Positions 26,489-35,187 of a DNA stretch of 36,782 nt are shown in pieces. Location of the stretch: positions 1 to 36,782 of the forward strand of contig JABDLI010000341.1 of NCBI GenBank assembly GCA_013003065.1, read 5' to 3'. Source of the stretch: Phycisphaerales bacterium (lineage in GTDB: Bacteria > Planctomycetota > Phycisphaerae > Phycisphaerales > SM1A02). A model generated the notes under the pieces. The model was not told the origin of the DNA. It made no database searches and worked only from the letters and a program-made list of their open reading frames with translations. A program made the position numbers and the translations under genes. Position 1 is the stretch's first letter. Every line of letters begins with the position of its first letter.

Positions 26489-28035
26489 GGATTGGACTCC
26501 GAGGCGGCGCCGCTCAGGGGCGGTGTGAAAATCGTCTCCAGCGCCCGCGTGACGCCGTCGGTGTGTCGCAGGTACAGCCAGGCCGCTTGGGTCTGCAACC
26601 CTTCGGAGACACGGCCCCCGCCGCCCACGATGCGGCCGAGCCGCACGCGGTCCCCGTCGCTCAGCATCGTCGCGTGACGCGCGATGAGGAGCAACGCGAG
26701 CGAGTCGGCGCGACCGGCGCCGATGCGACGCAGTCGACGCGCGGCTTCCCCGGCGCGGGGCGAGTCGGCATCGAAGAGGCCGAGCAAGAGCACCTCCTGC
26801 TCCAGGCTGTCGTCCGCGGCGGCGAGCAGACGCTCCAGCACGGCGTCCGGCTCGATCCGGAACAGCCGCGCGGTGGCGGTCACCGCGTGCGCGATGTGCT
26901 CTGCGCGTCCGGGCTGATCGCCCCCGACCGTGTCGATGAGATGGCGGTAGACCGGAGCCGCCTGGTCCGCGGGCAACGATTCCAGACGCCGCATCGCCCA
27001 CGCGGTGGTGCGGGCGAGCCCGAGGTCGAGCAGCGCGATCAGCGGGCCGCTGGCATCCTCGCCCCGGGCGAGGGATTGTCCCGCCGCCACCATGCCCCGC
27101 ACCAGCGGGCTCTCGTCGGTCAGCCGGTCGTACGCGGCCGCGGGGATCCCGGTCTCCGCCGCCAGCAGCAGCATGCCGTACCGCACCTGATCGCGATAGG
27201 AAGCGGCCGGAGGGACGATGCGTCGCCACTGCTCGAGCCCGCGTTGCGGCGCGATCTCGAGCAATGTCAGCAACGCCCAGTACGCGGTTTCCCGATCGGT
27301 CTCGGGCCGCGACACCAGAGACTGCACCCAGGGCAACGCGGCGTGCAGCTTGTACTGGCGAATGGCCTCGAGCAGCCACTGCGTGTCGCGGGTGCGGTCA
27401 CGGGGTGCGAGCCGCGCGAGCTGGTGCGTGAACGAGCTCAGCGCCGCAGCGTCGCCGAGCTGCGCGAGCAGAAGGGTCGCGAGCGCGCTCACCGAGGGCG
27501 ACCCCTGATCGATCAGTGTCGTGACGTCCTCGGCCGCCACCGGCTCCCCGGCGAGCAGCAGCTCGCAGAGCAGGAGCGTGCGTGGCAACGGGGCGAGATC
27601 GTGTCGTTCGAGCAGGATGCGAACGACGGCCGGACCGAGGCGTTCCATGTCGAGGCCGCTGCTGATGACCGCTTCGGCCGCGCGTTCCTGAAGCTCCGCG
27701 ATGATGCCCGGGTCCACCTGGCCGTCCGCGCTCAGCTCGGCCAGCCCGAGCGCCGCGTGCACCTGCGTCTGCCAATCCGCGCTCGAGAGCAGCCTTCGGT
27801 AGAACACGCGAAGCGACGGGTCGTCGAGCTGACGCAACGCGAAGAGACGCGCGAGGTGCGTGCCGTCGCGTTGTGGCGTCGCCGTCCGACGCAGGTGTCG
27901 CACCGCGGCGTCGAACGCGTCAGCGCCGGCCGCCGGCCACACCGCGGTCGCGATGGCCGCGAGCATCAGCGCGATCATCGCCCGATGCTCGTGCCCGGGC
28001 CGCCCGATCGAGCCGATGAGCCTCCGGCTTCGCAT
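26485..28035 (-). CDS. HEAT-like alpha-helical repeat protein
   Basis: Possible signal/TM segment MIALMLAAIATAVWPAAGADAFDAAVRHL followed by repetitive helical segments; coupled (GTGA) to the DegT gene. Confidence 0.55.
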   Translation of the reverse strand: MRSRRLIGSIGRPGHEHRAMIALMLAAIATAVWPAAGADAFDAAVRHLRRTATPQRDGTHLARLFALRQLDDPSLRVFYRRLLSSADWQTQVHAALGLAELSADGQVDPGIIAELQERAAEAVISSGLDMERLGPAVVRILLERHDLAPLPRTLLLCELLLAGEPVAAEDVTTLIDQGSPSVSALATLLLAQLGDAAALSSFTHQLARLAPRDRTRDTQWLLEAIRQYKLHAALPWVQSLVSRPETDRETAYWALLTLLEIAPQRGLEQWRRIVPPAASYRDQVRYGMLLLAAETGIPAAAYDRLTDESPLVRGMVAAGQSLARGEDASGPLIALLDLGLARTTAWAMRRLESLPADQAAPVYRHLIDTVGGDQPGRAEHIAHAVTATARLFRIEPDAVLERLLAAADDSLEQEVLLLGLFDADSPRAGEAARRLRRIGAGRADSLALLLIARHATMLSDGDRVRLGRIVGGGGRVSEGLQTQAAWLYLRHTDGVTRALETIFTPPLSGAASESNP

Positions 28036-28062
28036 GGACAGAGTGTACCTCCATCGCCCGGC

Positions 28063-28094
28063 GGGGGCGGCGGGGGCGGGGGAAGGCGGGGGGG
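28063..28094 (+). other. G-quadruplex-type motif
   Basis: GGGGGCGGCGGGGGCGGGGGAAGGCGGGGGGG: four G-tracts of at least 5 G with short loops. Confidence 0.6.
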
Positions 28095-28133
28095 CGTCTC
28101 CGCCCGGTCGTTGCAAAGCCCGACCTGGCTGAC

Positions 28134-29759
28134 TCAGGTCGCCGCCGTGGTCCGCGCAATGTGGTGACGAAGCTGGTCCACGAGCTCGGGCAGCGGGATC
28201 AGACCCGGCGTCTCGCCGACCTGGACGTGCAGCTCCTCCGCCATCTGCCGGCGGAGACGCTGTTCGGCGGTGTGGATCGTGGAGTGGTAGGTGCGACCGA
28301 GTGCCCGCGCGATCTCCGGATAGCTGTGCGTCGTCATCTCCCGACCCAGGTAGGCAACGAGTGCGCGTCCGAGGACCACGCGGCGATGACGGGAGCTGCC
28401 CATGAGCTCGCCCCGGGCAAGCGCGAGCCGTTCGGTGATGACGTCGATCACCGTACCGATACGCACCGGGGTCGGCGGCTGCCAGCCGTGTTCCTGGAAG
28501 AGTCGCTCGACGAGGACCGTGCCCACGACGGCATCGGGCGTTCCCTCTCGGTCGGGCGTGAGGGCACGCAATGCCGCGAGCTTGGTCACGGCGCCCTCCA
28601 ATTCGCGAACGGAGCCGACGCAGCGTCCCGCGACGGCCTCGAGGGCGGCCGGCGTGAGCTCCAGATCCCGGGCTCGGGCCAGGCGGGCGACGAGCGCCAC
28701 CCGCGTCTCCCGATCGGGCCGGTCGATCTGCACGACCATCCCCGACAGAAACCGACTGATCAGCGCCTGGCTGAACCGTTTGATGATCCGCGGGTGTTCG
28801 TCCGAGGCGAGCACGACCCGCGATCCGCTCAGATCGATCGCGTCGAGCGTGTGCAGGAACTCGCCCTGCGTTCGCACCTTGTTGGACAGGAAGTGCACGT
28901 CGTCGATCGCGAGGAGGTCGAGCTTGCGGACCCGGTTGCGGAAGGCGTCGATGTTGTTCGCCCGCAGCGACGCAATGTACTCGTTCGTGAACTGCTCACC
29001 GGTGACGTACCGCACCTGGCCGGGGCGGCCGCTGCTGTTGGCGAACTGCCGGCAGATGCCCTGGAGCAGATGGGTCTTGCCGAGCCCGCACTCGCCGTGG
29101 ATGAACAGGGGGCTGACGGTGCCCGCATCCGGGTCCTCGATGAGCCGCCGCGCGGTCTCGTACGCCAGGCGGTTGGACGTGCCGACGACGAACTCCGCGA
29201 GGCAGCGCAGGCTGTTGCCGCGGGGGCGTCGCGGCTCGGCGTCTCGGCCCGCGGGGATCAGCGGTGCACCGCTCGCCACGCCCTGGTGAGCGCCGCGGGG
29301 GGATTGAGGATGCGCGAGGTGAGCCGGCCCGGGACCGGCCGCCGCGGTTCGACCACGCCGGGCCGGATCGTCGGAGGTGACACGCACCGAGATCTTCGCA
29401 TCACCGCCAAGATGCTCGCGGGCGAGTCCCGTCAGATCACCGGTGAAGTTGGCGTCGATCCACTTCGCGACGAACGGGCTGTCGGTCGCGATCTCGACGC
29501 GCTCTCCGCGCACCTGGAGATCGGCGCGTCCGAACCACATCTCGAACTTGTGCGGACCGAGACGCGTGGCGAGCTGCTCCTTGATGCGGGAAGCAGCCGC
29601 CGCGTCGTCACGCGACCCTTGGCGTGCGACGCTCTTCGCCGGGCTCGCGCCGCGATGTCGGGACGGCGTTGCTTCCGGTTCCGCTCCGGTGGCGGGGGGA
29701 CCGGGGATCGAGTTTGCCTGGGACGCGGGCGGGGCAGATACGGTTGGAACCGGCACCAT
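28134..29759 (-). CDS. dnaA: Chromosomal replication initiator protein DnaA
   Basis: Domain I-like region (KEQLATRLGPHKFEMWFGRADLQVRGERVEIATDSPFVAKWID); AAA+ FIHGECGLGKTHLLQGI, LDLLAIDDVHFLSNK; C-terminal SYPEIARALGRTYHSTIHTAEQRLRR. Start 29759 preferred; 29882 is the ORF limit. Confidence 0.88.
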   Translation of the reverse strand: MVPVPTVSAPPASQANSIPGPPATGAEPEATPSRHRGASPAKSVARQGSRDDAAAASRIKEQLATRLGPHKFEMWFGRADLQVRGERVEIATDSPFVAKWIDANFTGDLTGLAREHLGGDAKISVRVTSDDPARRGRTAAAGPGPAHLAHPQSPRGAHQGVASGAPLIPAGRDAEPRRPRGNSLRCLAEFVVGTSNRLAYETARRLIEDPDAGTVSPLFIHGECGLGKTHLLQGICRQFANSSGRPGQVRYVTGEQFTNEYIASLRANNIDAFRNRVRKLDLLAIDDVHFLSNKVRTQGEFLHTLDAIDLSGSRVVLASDEHPRIIKRFSQALISRFLSGMVVQIDRPDRETRVALVARLARARDLELTPAALEAVAGRCVGSVRELEGAVTKLAALRALTPDREGTPDAVVGTVLVERLFQEHGWQPPTPVRIGTVIDVITERLALARGELMGSSRHRRVVLGRALVAYLGREMTTHSYPEIARALGRTYHSTIHTAEQRLRRQMAEELHVQVGETPGLIPLPELVDQLRHHIARTTAAT

Positions 29760-30207
29760 CGAACTCCCTGCATGGATGTCGGGCGCGGCCGAGCATCCTG
29801 GCTCGTGGATCAGCGCGTGACACGCTGGATCCGACACATCCGTTCCGCCTCCGTTCGGCCGCAATGGCGGACCAAGGCGCAATCCGATTTCCGCAGTGGG
29901 GTCCCTCCCCGATCGAGCCGGTGGTCGCCCACCCTTCGATCCCCGACCCGATCACGACGTGAAGACAGACCGCGCCCGCAAGCCCGCGAGGGCTCCGTTT
30001 CGACTCATTCGCTTGCGGTGGCGTGACTGGCCCCTGGAGTTGCCGTGCATCGTCGTCAGTGCTGCCCGCATCCATGAGCAGCGAGTATGAAGATTAGCGA
30101 TCGGGGGGGAGCGCACAAGGCCGGACACTGTGATTCGCGGCGCGCTCCTTCACCAGACCCCCACAAATAGGCGAAAACCGCGCGTCGTTTTTTTTTCTCC
30201 ACCGGTT

Positions 30208-31206
30208 CTACGGATCCTGGTGATCTTCGGTGGAAAAGCCCGGAGAACGCAGTGAGCGAATCAGCGCCGTGCGTCGCAGCACACGCCGAAACCCCTCGCG
30301 TCGGTACAGGGCGAGCGCCGGCTCGTTGCGCTCGTCGACGGCGAGCGTCACGGCGCGCTCGGGTCGTTCATCGACGAGATGCAATCCGTGACGCAGCAGA
30401 CCCCGACCGATGCCGCAGCCCCGCAGGCGGGGGGCGAGACCGATGTAGACGAGCTCGATCGTCTGCGAGGCGGGGGCGCGGTTGAGCAGCAACGCGCCGG
30501 CCGGGCCCGACTCGTCCCGCGCGATCGACCACAACGCGGGATCGAACTCGCCCGTCTCGCGGTGACCGGTCAGGATGTCGTCGGTCTGGCGAAGGCCCCG
30601 CAGGCCCGGGCAGTCGAGGGTGTCCTCGTAGCTCGCCTCGAGGATTGCCACGAGGTCCGCGTGATCGGCGGCCTCGTCGTACGAGCGCACGGTCACGCCG
30701 GACGGCAGGTCGATCGCTCCGGTTGGACGCGGTGGGGGCAACGCCCGCTCCAGGTAGCTGAGCTGGGCCAGCGTGGTGAACCCGCCGGCCAGGAACGCCC
30801 GTCGCCGCCGTCGATCGTGGGGCTCGAGCAGCACCTGGGCGAGGTGGACATCGCGATCGACCAGGGCCCCCGTCGCGCGATCGATGACCGCCGCGAGATG
30901 GTCGTCGCTCTCGCGGGTGGCGGGCGGGCTGGCGAAGAGCACGGCCGTGCGACCGGGGTTGGGCACGGCCAGAACGCAGTCGAGGATCCGTCCCGATCCG
31001 TCGACGCGAGCCCACAGATCCTCCAGCGGCACGTCGTTCGCGGCGGCGAAAGCCAGGAAACGGTCGGCCCCGGCGGGTTCGGCCCGGCTCGGGGTGGCGC
31101 CGAGGAGCCGGGCGATCGCCGTTGGGCGGTCATCCGGGCCGATCCGGACGATCTCGCCGGCGGCGGTGGGGGGCAGCTGATCGGGATCGATCTGCGAGCT
31201 GGACAT
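30208..31206 (-). CDS. GNAT-family N-acetyltransferase
   Basis: C-terminal GNAT core IELVYIGLAPRLRGCGIGRGLLRHGLHLVDERPERAVTLAVDERNEPALALYRREGFRRVLRR. Confidence 0.85.
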   Translation of the reverse strand: MSSSQIDPDQLPPTAAGEIVRIGPDDRPTAIARLLGATPSRAEPAGADRFLAFAAANDVPLEDLWARVDGSGRILDCVLAVPNPGRTAVLFASPPATRESDDHLAAVIDRATGALVDRDVHLAQVLLEPHDRRRRRAFLAGGFTTLAQLSYLERALPPPRPTGAIDLPSGVTVRSYDEAADHADLVAILEASYEDTLDCPGLRGLRQTDDILTGHRETGEFDPALWSIARDESGPAGALLLNRAPASQTIELVYIGLAPRLRGCGIGRGLLRHGLHLVDERPERAVTLAVDERNEPALALYRREGFRRVLRRTALIRSLRSPGFSTEDHQDP

Positions 31207-31222
31207 GCGTTCCGGGAGGTCC

Positions 31223-31252
31223 TTGTGACGGCAGGCGATCGTGATCTAGAAT
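31223..31252 (+). promoter_or_regulatory. Candidate sigma-70-type promoter upstream of the 31279 CDS
   Basis: TTGTGA-N18-TAGAAT, followed by GGAGG and ATG at 31279. Confidence 0.4.
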
Positions 31253-31278
31253 ACCGGCTTCCCCTCTTGGAGGACGTC

Positions 31279-31908
31279 ATGCCCGATTCCCATCCCCGAC
31301 CCGTCCCGCGGCAACGCTGGGCCCCGCTCGCGATGCTGCTGCTGGTTCTGGTCGCGATCGGGTCCGCGTGGGCCTATCCGACGCCCGCCGCGGTGCCGTT
31401 CCGCTGGGAGCTGGATTTCCGCCCCGGCGAGCTGCGGCTCTACGTCGATCCTGTCGACGGGGCCGCCTACTGGTATTTCAACTACGCCGTGGTCAACCGA
31501 ACGGGCTCGGATCAAATCTGGGCGCCGTCCATGGTGATCTTCACGGACACCGGCGAGATCCTCTCATCGGGTGAGGGCGTGCCCTCCCGGGTGGAGGAGA
31601 CGCTTCGCGACTTGCTCGGCAACCCGCTGCTGGAGACCCAGAACGAGATCATCGGCGACCTCCACCAGGGTCAGGAGCACGCCCGCGACGGTGTCGTCGT
31701 CTGGCCCGCACGGGACACCCAGGTGAACGAGCTGGCGATGTTCGTCGGCGGCCTGAGCGGCGAGACCGCACGGGTCCGCAACCCGCTGACCGGCGACGAG
31801 GTCATTCTCCGCAAGACGCTCCGGCGTGACTATCTCATCCGCGGCAACGCCCTGGCTCGCGGCTCCCGCCCCGTGGAGCTGGTGGATCAGTCCTGGGTCC
31901 TCCGCTGA
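31279..31908 (+). CDS. Secreted or membrane-anchored hypothetical protein
   Basis: N-terminal hydrophobic segment WAPLAMLLLVLVAIGSAWA; LYVDPVDGAAYWYFNYAVVNRTGSDQIWAPSMVIFTDTGEILSSGEGV; SD GGAGG. Confidence 0.65.
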   Translation: MPDSHPRPVPRQRWAPLAMLLLVLVAIGSAWAYPTPAAVPFRWELDFRPGELRLYVDPVDGAAYWYFNYAVVNRTGSDQIWAPSMVIFTDTGEILSSGEGVPSRVEETLRDLLGNPLLETQNEIIGDLHQGQEHARDGVVVWPARDTQVNELAMFVGGLSGETARVRNPLTGDEVILRKTLRRDYLIRGNALARGSRPVELVDQSWVLR

Positions 31909-31928
31909 GACGCACCCTGGACGACCCC

Positions 31929-31990
31929 CCGGGCACCAGCTACACTGCCCGGCTCGCGACATGGGCGGTGGAGACCCGCCCCGCGAGTTT
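31929..31990 (+). promoter_or_regulatory. Structured RNA leader upstream of rpmA (two tandem hairpins)
   Basis: Hairpin 1 CCGGGCA-N10-TGCCCGG (31929-31952). Hairpin 2 CTCGCG-acat-GGGCGG-tggagac-CCGCCC-CGCGAG (31953-31987), followed by TTT. Confidence 0.45.
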
Positions 31991-32013
31991 CGAACGACGA
32001 TCGGAGCGATTCG

Positions 32014-32316
32014 ATGGCACATAAGAAGGGTCAGGGCTCATCGCGAAACGGCCGCGACTCGAACCCGCAGTACCGCGGGGTCAAGCTGTACGGCGGCGAG
32101 GTCGCCCGGGCGGGGTCGATCATCGTCCGGCAGTGCGGGACGCACTTCAAGCCCGGCTACCTCGTCTCCCGCGGTGGTGACGACACGCTGTTCGCCATCG
32201 CCCCCGGCACCGTCAAGTTCCGCGGCCGGTTCATCGACATCGTCCCCTCGGATCCGGACATTCCGCACTACACGGCGATCAAGCACGGTCGTCGAAAGGG
32301 CGTCGGCGCGGCCTAG
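32014..32316 (+). CDS. rpmA: 50S ribosomal protein bL27
   Basis: [69 protein letters not shown]; followed by obgE. Confidence 0.95.
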   Translation: MAHKKGQGSSRNGRDSNPQYRGVKLYGGEVARAGSIIVRQCGTHFKPGYLVSRGGDDTLFAIAPGTVKFRGRFIDIVPSDPDIPHYTAIKHGRRKGVGAA

Positions 32317-32431
32317 CAGGCCGCTCAAGAACTCCGACGGCCCCCAGATCGGCGAGCTTCCGCCCTGATCGCACCGTCGATTCTCGACGTGTCTGTCTGA
32401 CGGATCAGCGAGATCTTCCACAGATCACCCC

Positions 32432-32463
32432 GCGGGGCGTCGCTCGACGCCCCGCTTGTCTTT
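32432..32463 (+). terminator. Hairpin with T-rich tail between rpmA and obgE
   Basis: GCGGGGCGT-CGCTCG-ACGCCCCGC then TTGTCTTT; ends a few nt before the obgE ATG. Confidence 0.6.
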
Positions 32464-32468
32464 CCCCC

Positions 32469-33533
32469 ATGCTCATCGATCGGGCCGTCATCTTCGTGCG
32501 TTCGGGCAAGGGGGGAGACGGATGCGTCTCCCTGCGACGCGAGAAGTACGTGCCCAAGGGCGGCCCCGACGGCGGCGACGGTGGTCGCGGCGGTGACGTC
32601 GTGATCGCCGGCGACCGGGGGCTCTCGACCCTCGTCCTGCTGACGCAGCGACCGCATCGCCGGGCCGGGCACGGTCAGCCGGGAATGGGGCGTTCCAAGC
32701 ATGGCGCCGACGGGGATGACTGCATCGTTCCCGTCCCCCTCGGCACGCTCGTCTTCGATCGCGACACCGGGGATCTGCTCGCTGACATCACCGAGGAGGG
32801 CCAGCGTTTCGTCGCGGCGGCCGGCGGCCGGGGCGGGTTCGGCAACGAGCACTTCAAGAGCGCGACGAACCAGACACCCCGCGAGGCGACGCCGGGCGAG
32901 CCGGCCGTCGATCGGGAGCTGCGGCTGGAGCTCAAGCTCATCGCCGATGTCGGTCTGATCGGGATGCCGAACGCCGGCAAGTCGACGTGGCTGCGGGCCG
33001 TGAGCCGGGCCAACCCCAAGGTGGCCAGCTACCCGTTCACGACGATCACGCCGCACCTCGGCATCGCCGAGCTGCCCGCGGCCAGCGGCGGCGAGCGGCG
33101 GCTGGTGATCGCGGACATCCCGGGCCTCATCGAGGGCGCCGCCGGCGGGGCCGGGCTCGGCCATGACTTCCTGCGTCACGTCGAACGCACCCGGGTTCTG
33201 CTGCACGTATTGGATGTCCAGCCGGACGACGGCAGCGACCCCGTCAAGAACTACGAGGTGGTTCGACGGGAGCTGTTCGAGCACTCGGTCGAGCTGGCGG
33301 AGAAGCCCGAGGTCGTGCTGTTCAACAAGGTCGACCTGGTCCCCGCGGGCGAGCGGGCGGAGCTCGTTCGCCGTCTGTCCGGCCGGCTGGGGCTCGGCAC
33401 GGACGACGCGGCCGTCCTCACCAGCGGCGCGACCGGCGAGGGGGTGCGTGATGCCCTAGAAGCCGCGTGGCGTGAGCTCGGTCACGCGGACACCCCCGGC
33501 TGGCGGAACGCGACGCAGCCCAACAAGGACTGA
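32469..33533 (+). CDS. obgE: GTPase Obg/CgtA
   Basis: MLIDRAVIFVRSGKGGDGCVSLRREKYVPKGGPDGGDGGRGGDVV...GLIGMPNAGKSTWLRAVSRANPKVASYPFTTITPHLG...VIADIPGLIEGAAGGAGLGHDFLRHVERTRVLLHVLD...LFNKVDL. Confidence 0.96.
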   Translation: MLIDRAVIFVRSGKGGDGCVSLRREKYVPKGGPDGGDGGRGGDVVIAGDRGLSTLVLLTQRPHRRAGHGQPGMGRSKHGADGDDCIVPVPLGTLVFDRDTGDLLADITEEGQRFVAAAGGRGGFGNEHFKSATNQTPREATPGEPAVDRELRLELKLIADVGLIGMPNAGKSTWLRAVSRANPKVASYPFTTITPHLGIAELPAASGGERRLVIADIPGLIEGAAGGAGLGHDFLRHVERTRVLLHVLDVQPDDGSDPVKNYEVVRRELFEHSVELAEKPEVVLFNKVDLVPAGERAELVRRLSGRLGLGTDDAAVLTSGATGEGVRDALEAAWRELGHADTPGWRNATQPNKD

Positions 33534-33706
33534 GGCGGGGGGAGCCAAAAGGCCGTCCCGGCGACGTTTGGGCCGCGGCCCCCGGGGGCGTCGCCGCGTC
33601 CACTACGCTCGCGAGGTCAGATCCCAGTGGGGGTGTCTCCTTTGCCGCAGTTCACCACCGACGAGCACACGGATCAGGACTGAGTCCAGCGTGGCTCCGG
33701 CCAACG

Positions 33707-33737
33707 AAAAGCCCGCGTCGGCCGAGCCGACGCGGGC
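33707..33737 (-). terminator. Intrinsic terminator for the pseudopilin gene ending at 33786
   Basis: GCCCGCGTCGG-CCGAG-CCGACGCGGGC (11-bp perfect stem) followed by TTTT on the minus strand, about 50 nt past the stop. Confidence 0.75.
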
Positions 33738-33785
33738 AGGGGTCGTGCGTGCGGTTCCGACGCCCGGGGGGCGTCGGCCCACCGG

Positions 33786-34934
33786 TCAGTCGCCCATGAT
33801 GTCGCGACCGCGGATGCCGTCGGTCGTGAGGATGTGGAAGCTCGTCGCCGCCTGGTCGTAGGAGGCATCGATGAAGTACCCGTTCTCGCCTTCGAGACCG
33901 GTGTCCTTGCTCCACAGGCCCCAGTTCGGCTCACCCGTCTGGGTGCGCACGCGGCCGTCGGCCCGCATCGCCTTGCGAACCCCGACGCCCTCGACGTGAC
34001 CGTCGTAAAAGAGCGTGACCGGGCTCGACTCCCAGGCGTGGTTGAAGTAGTAGGGCTCGCAGCCGTCGAACGAGCCGGGCTCGAACGTGGGGTTGCACTC
34101 GGCCTGCGTGTTCTGCAGCCAGCTGTGCTCGAGCATGTGCGTCTTGAGCGACGGGTAGAGGGCCTGGCTCATCGACGGGGAGCGGAAGCCGGCGCCGAGC
34201 TCCCAGGGGTCGACCCAGCCGTTGGCCGTGTCATCCGTGGGGTCGTCGTGCCGCATGACCGCGGGGTTGTACATCGCCGCGGGGCTGAGGCAGTAGCTCG
34301 ACCAGACCGGTGTGTCGCCCATCTCCTGCGAGATCTCGGCGTGATCGCAGAAGCTGTCGGGGCTCTCGAAGCAGGGGGCGGCCCCCTCCATCGCCAGCTT
34401 GTCCTTGGGGGCGTACCACACCTTGTCGTAGAAGCGGCCGCTCACGTACTGGTTGAACTGCATGCAGTTGGCCAGACGGAATGAGCCGAAGCCGGCCATG
34501 AAGCTGGGGTTGTCGAAGACGATCGGCTGGTTCAACGCCACGTTGGCGGCCTGACCCCGCGTGCAGCGATACGCGAACATGCGGTAGACATCCGCATCGT
34601 GATCGTGACCCCAGCCGAGGTACATCGGCGGGTGCTGGGCGAAACCTTCGTGCTCGCCGTCGTCGCCGTGGGCGTCGAGGTACGCGTCGTAGGCGGCAAT
34701 GCCCGAGCCGTACGAAGCGATGTTGTCGTCGACGAACGTGATCTGCCGGTCACCCCACTCCGCGGCGTACGCCTGGTGCGCGGTTGCGAGGTTCCGCAGG
34801 TTCGCCTGGCTGATCGACACCTGGGCCTGATCGCGGGCCTTGCCGATGGCCGGCAGCAGGATGCCCACGAGCAATGCGATGATCGAAACGACCACCAGCA
34901 GCTCGATGATTGTGAACGCGCGTGGTTTTCTCAT
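33786..34934 (-). CDS. Prepilin-type N-terminal cleavage/methylation domain protein (H-X9-DG type), copy A
   Basis: MRKPRAFTIIELLVVVSIIALLVGILLPAIGKARDQA...FNHAWESSPVTLFYDGHVEGVGVRKAMRADGR. Confidence 0.88.
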   Translation of the reverse strand: MRKPRAFTIIELLVVVSIIALLVGILLPAIGKARDQAQVSISQANLRNLATAHQAYAAEWGDRQITFVDDNIASYGSGIAAYDAYLDAHGDDGEHEGFAQHPPMYLGWGHDHDADVYRMFAYRCTRGQAANVALNQPIVFDNPSFMAGFGSFRLANCMQFNQYVSGRFYDKVWYAPKDKLAMEGAAPCFESPDSFCDHAEISQEMGDTPVWSSYCLSPAAMYNPAVMRHDDPTDDTANGWVDPWELGAGFRSPSMSQALYPSLKTHMLEHSWLQNTQAECNPTFEPGSFDGCEPYYFNHAWESSPVTLFYDGHVEGVGVRKAMRADGRVRTQTGEPNWGLWSKDTGLEGENGYFIDASYDQAATSFHILTTDGIRGRDIMGD

Positions 34935-35187
34935 GACGATGTTCCTTTCGCAAGATCCGGCGCACCGCCGGCCGCGTCGTACCCTCGATCGCGGGTTTCG
35001 ATGCGCGATGCATTGCGGGCGGACCGAAGACATGACGGCCGGGATCCGCCCAAGGAGTGCCGGCCCGAGGGGCCGTCCGACCGTGGGTACAGGATCCCAG
35101 ATGGTCTGGGTCTCTGCAAGAAGTAAGGCGTTTTCGCCGGGGAGGCTAGGGGGAAAGGGGGTCGGGTGCGGGTGGTGCGTCCGGAGC

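Noticed and set aside
28122-28140. Hairpin GACCTG-N7-CAGGTC at the dnaA stop as an intrinsic terminator
   Set aside because: Only a 6-bp stem followed by GGGCTTTGC on the minus strand; too weak.
28161-30026. 621-aa + strand ORF antisense to dnaA
   Set aside because: No recognisable domain; the opposite strand is a clear DnaA.
29883-30207. Canonical oriC with TTATCCACA boxes
   Set aside because: No close match was found; the nearest (TTCTCCACC near 30194) has two mismatches and stands alone.
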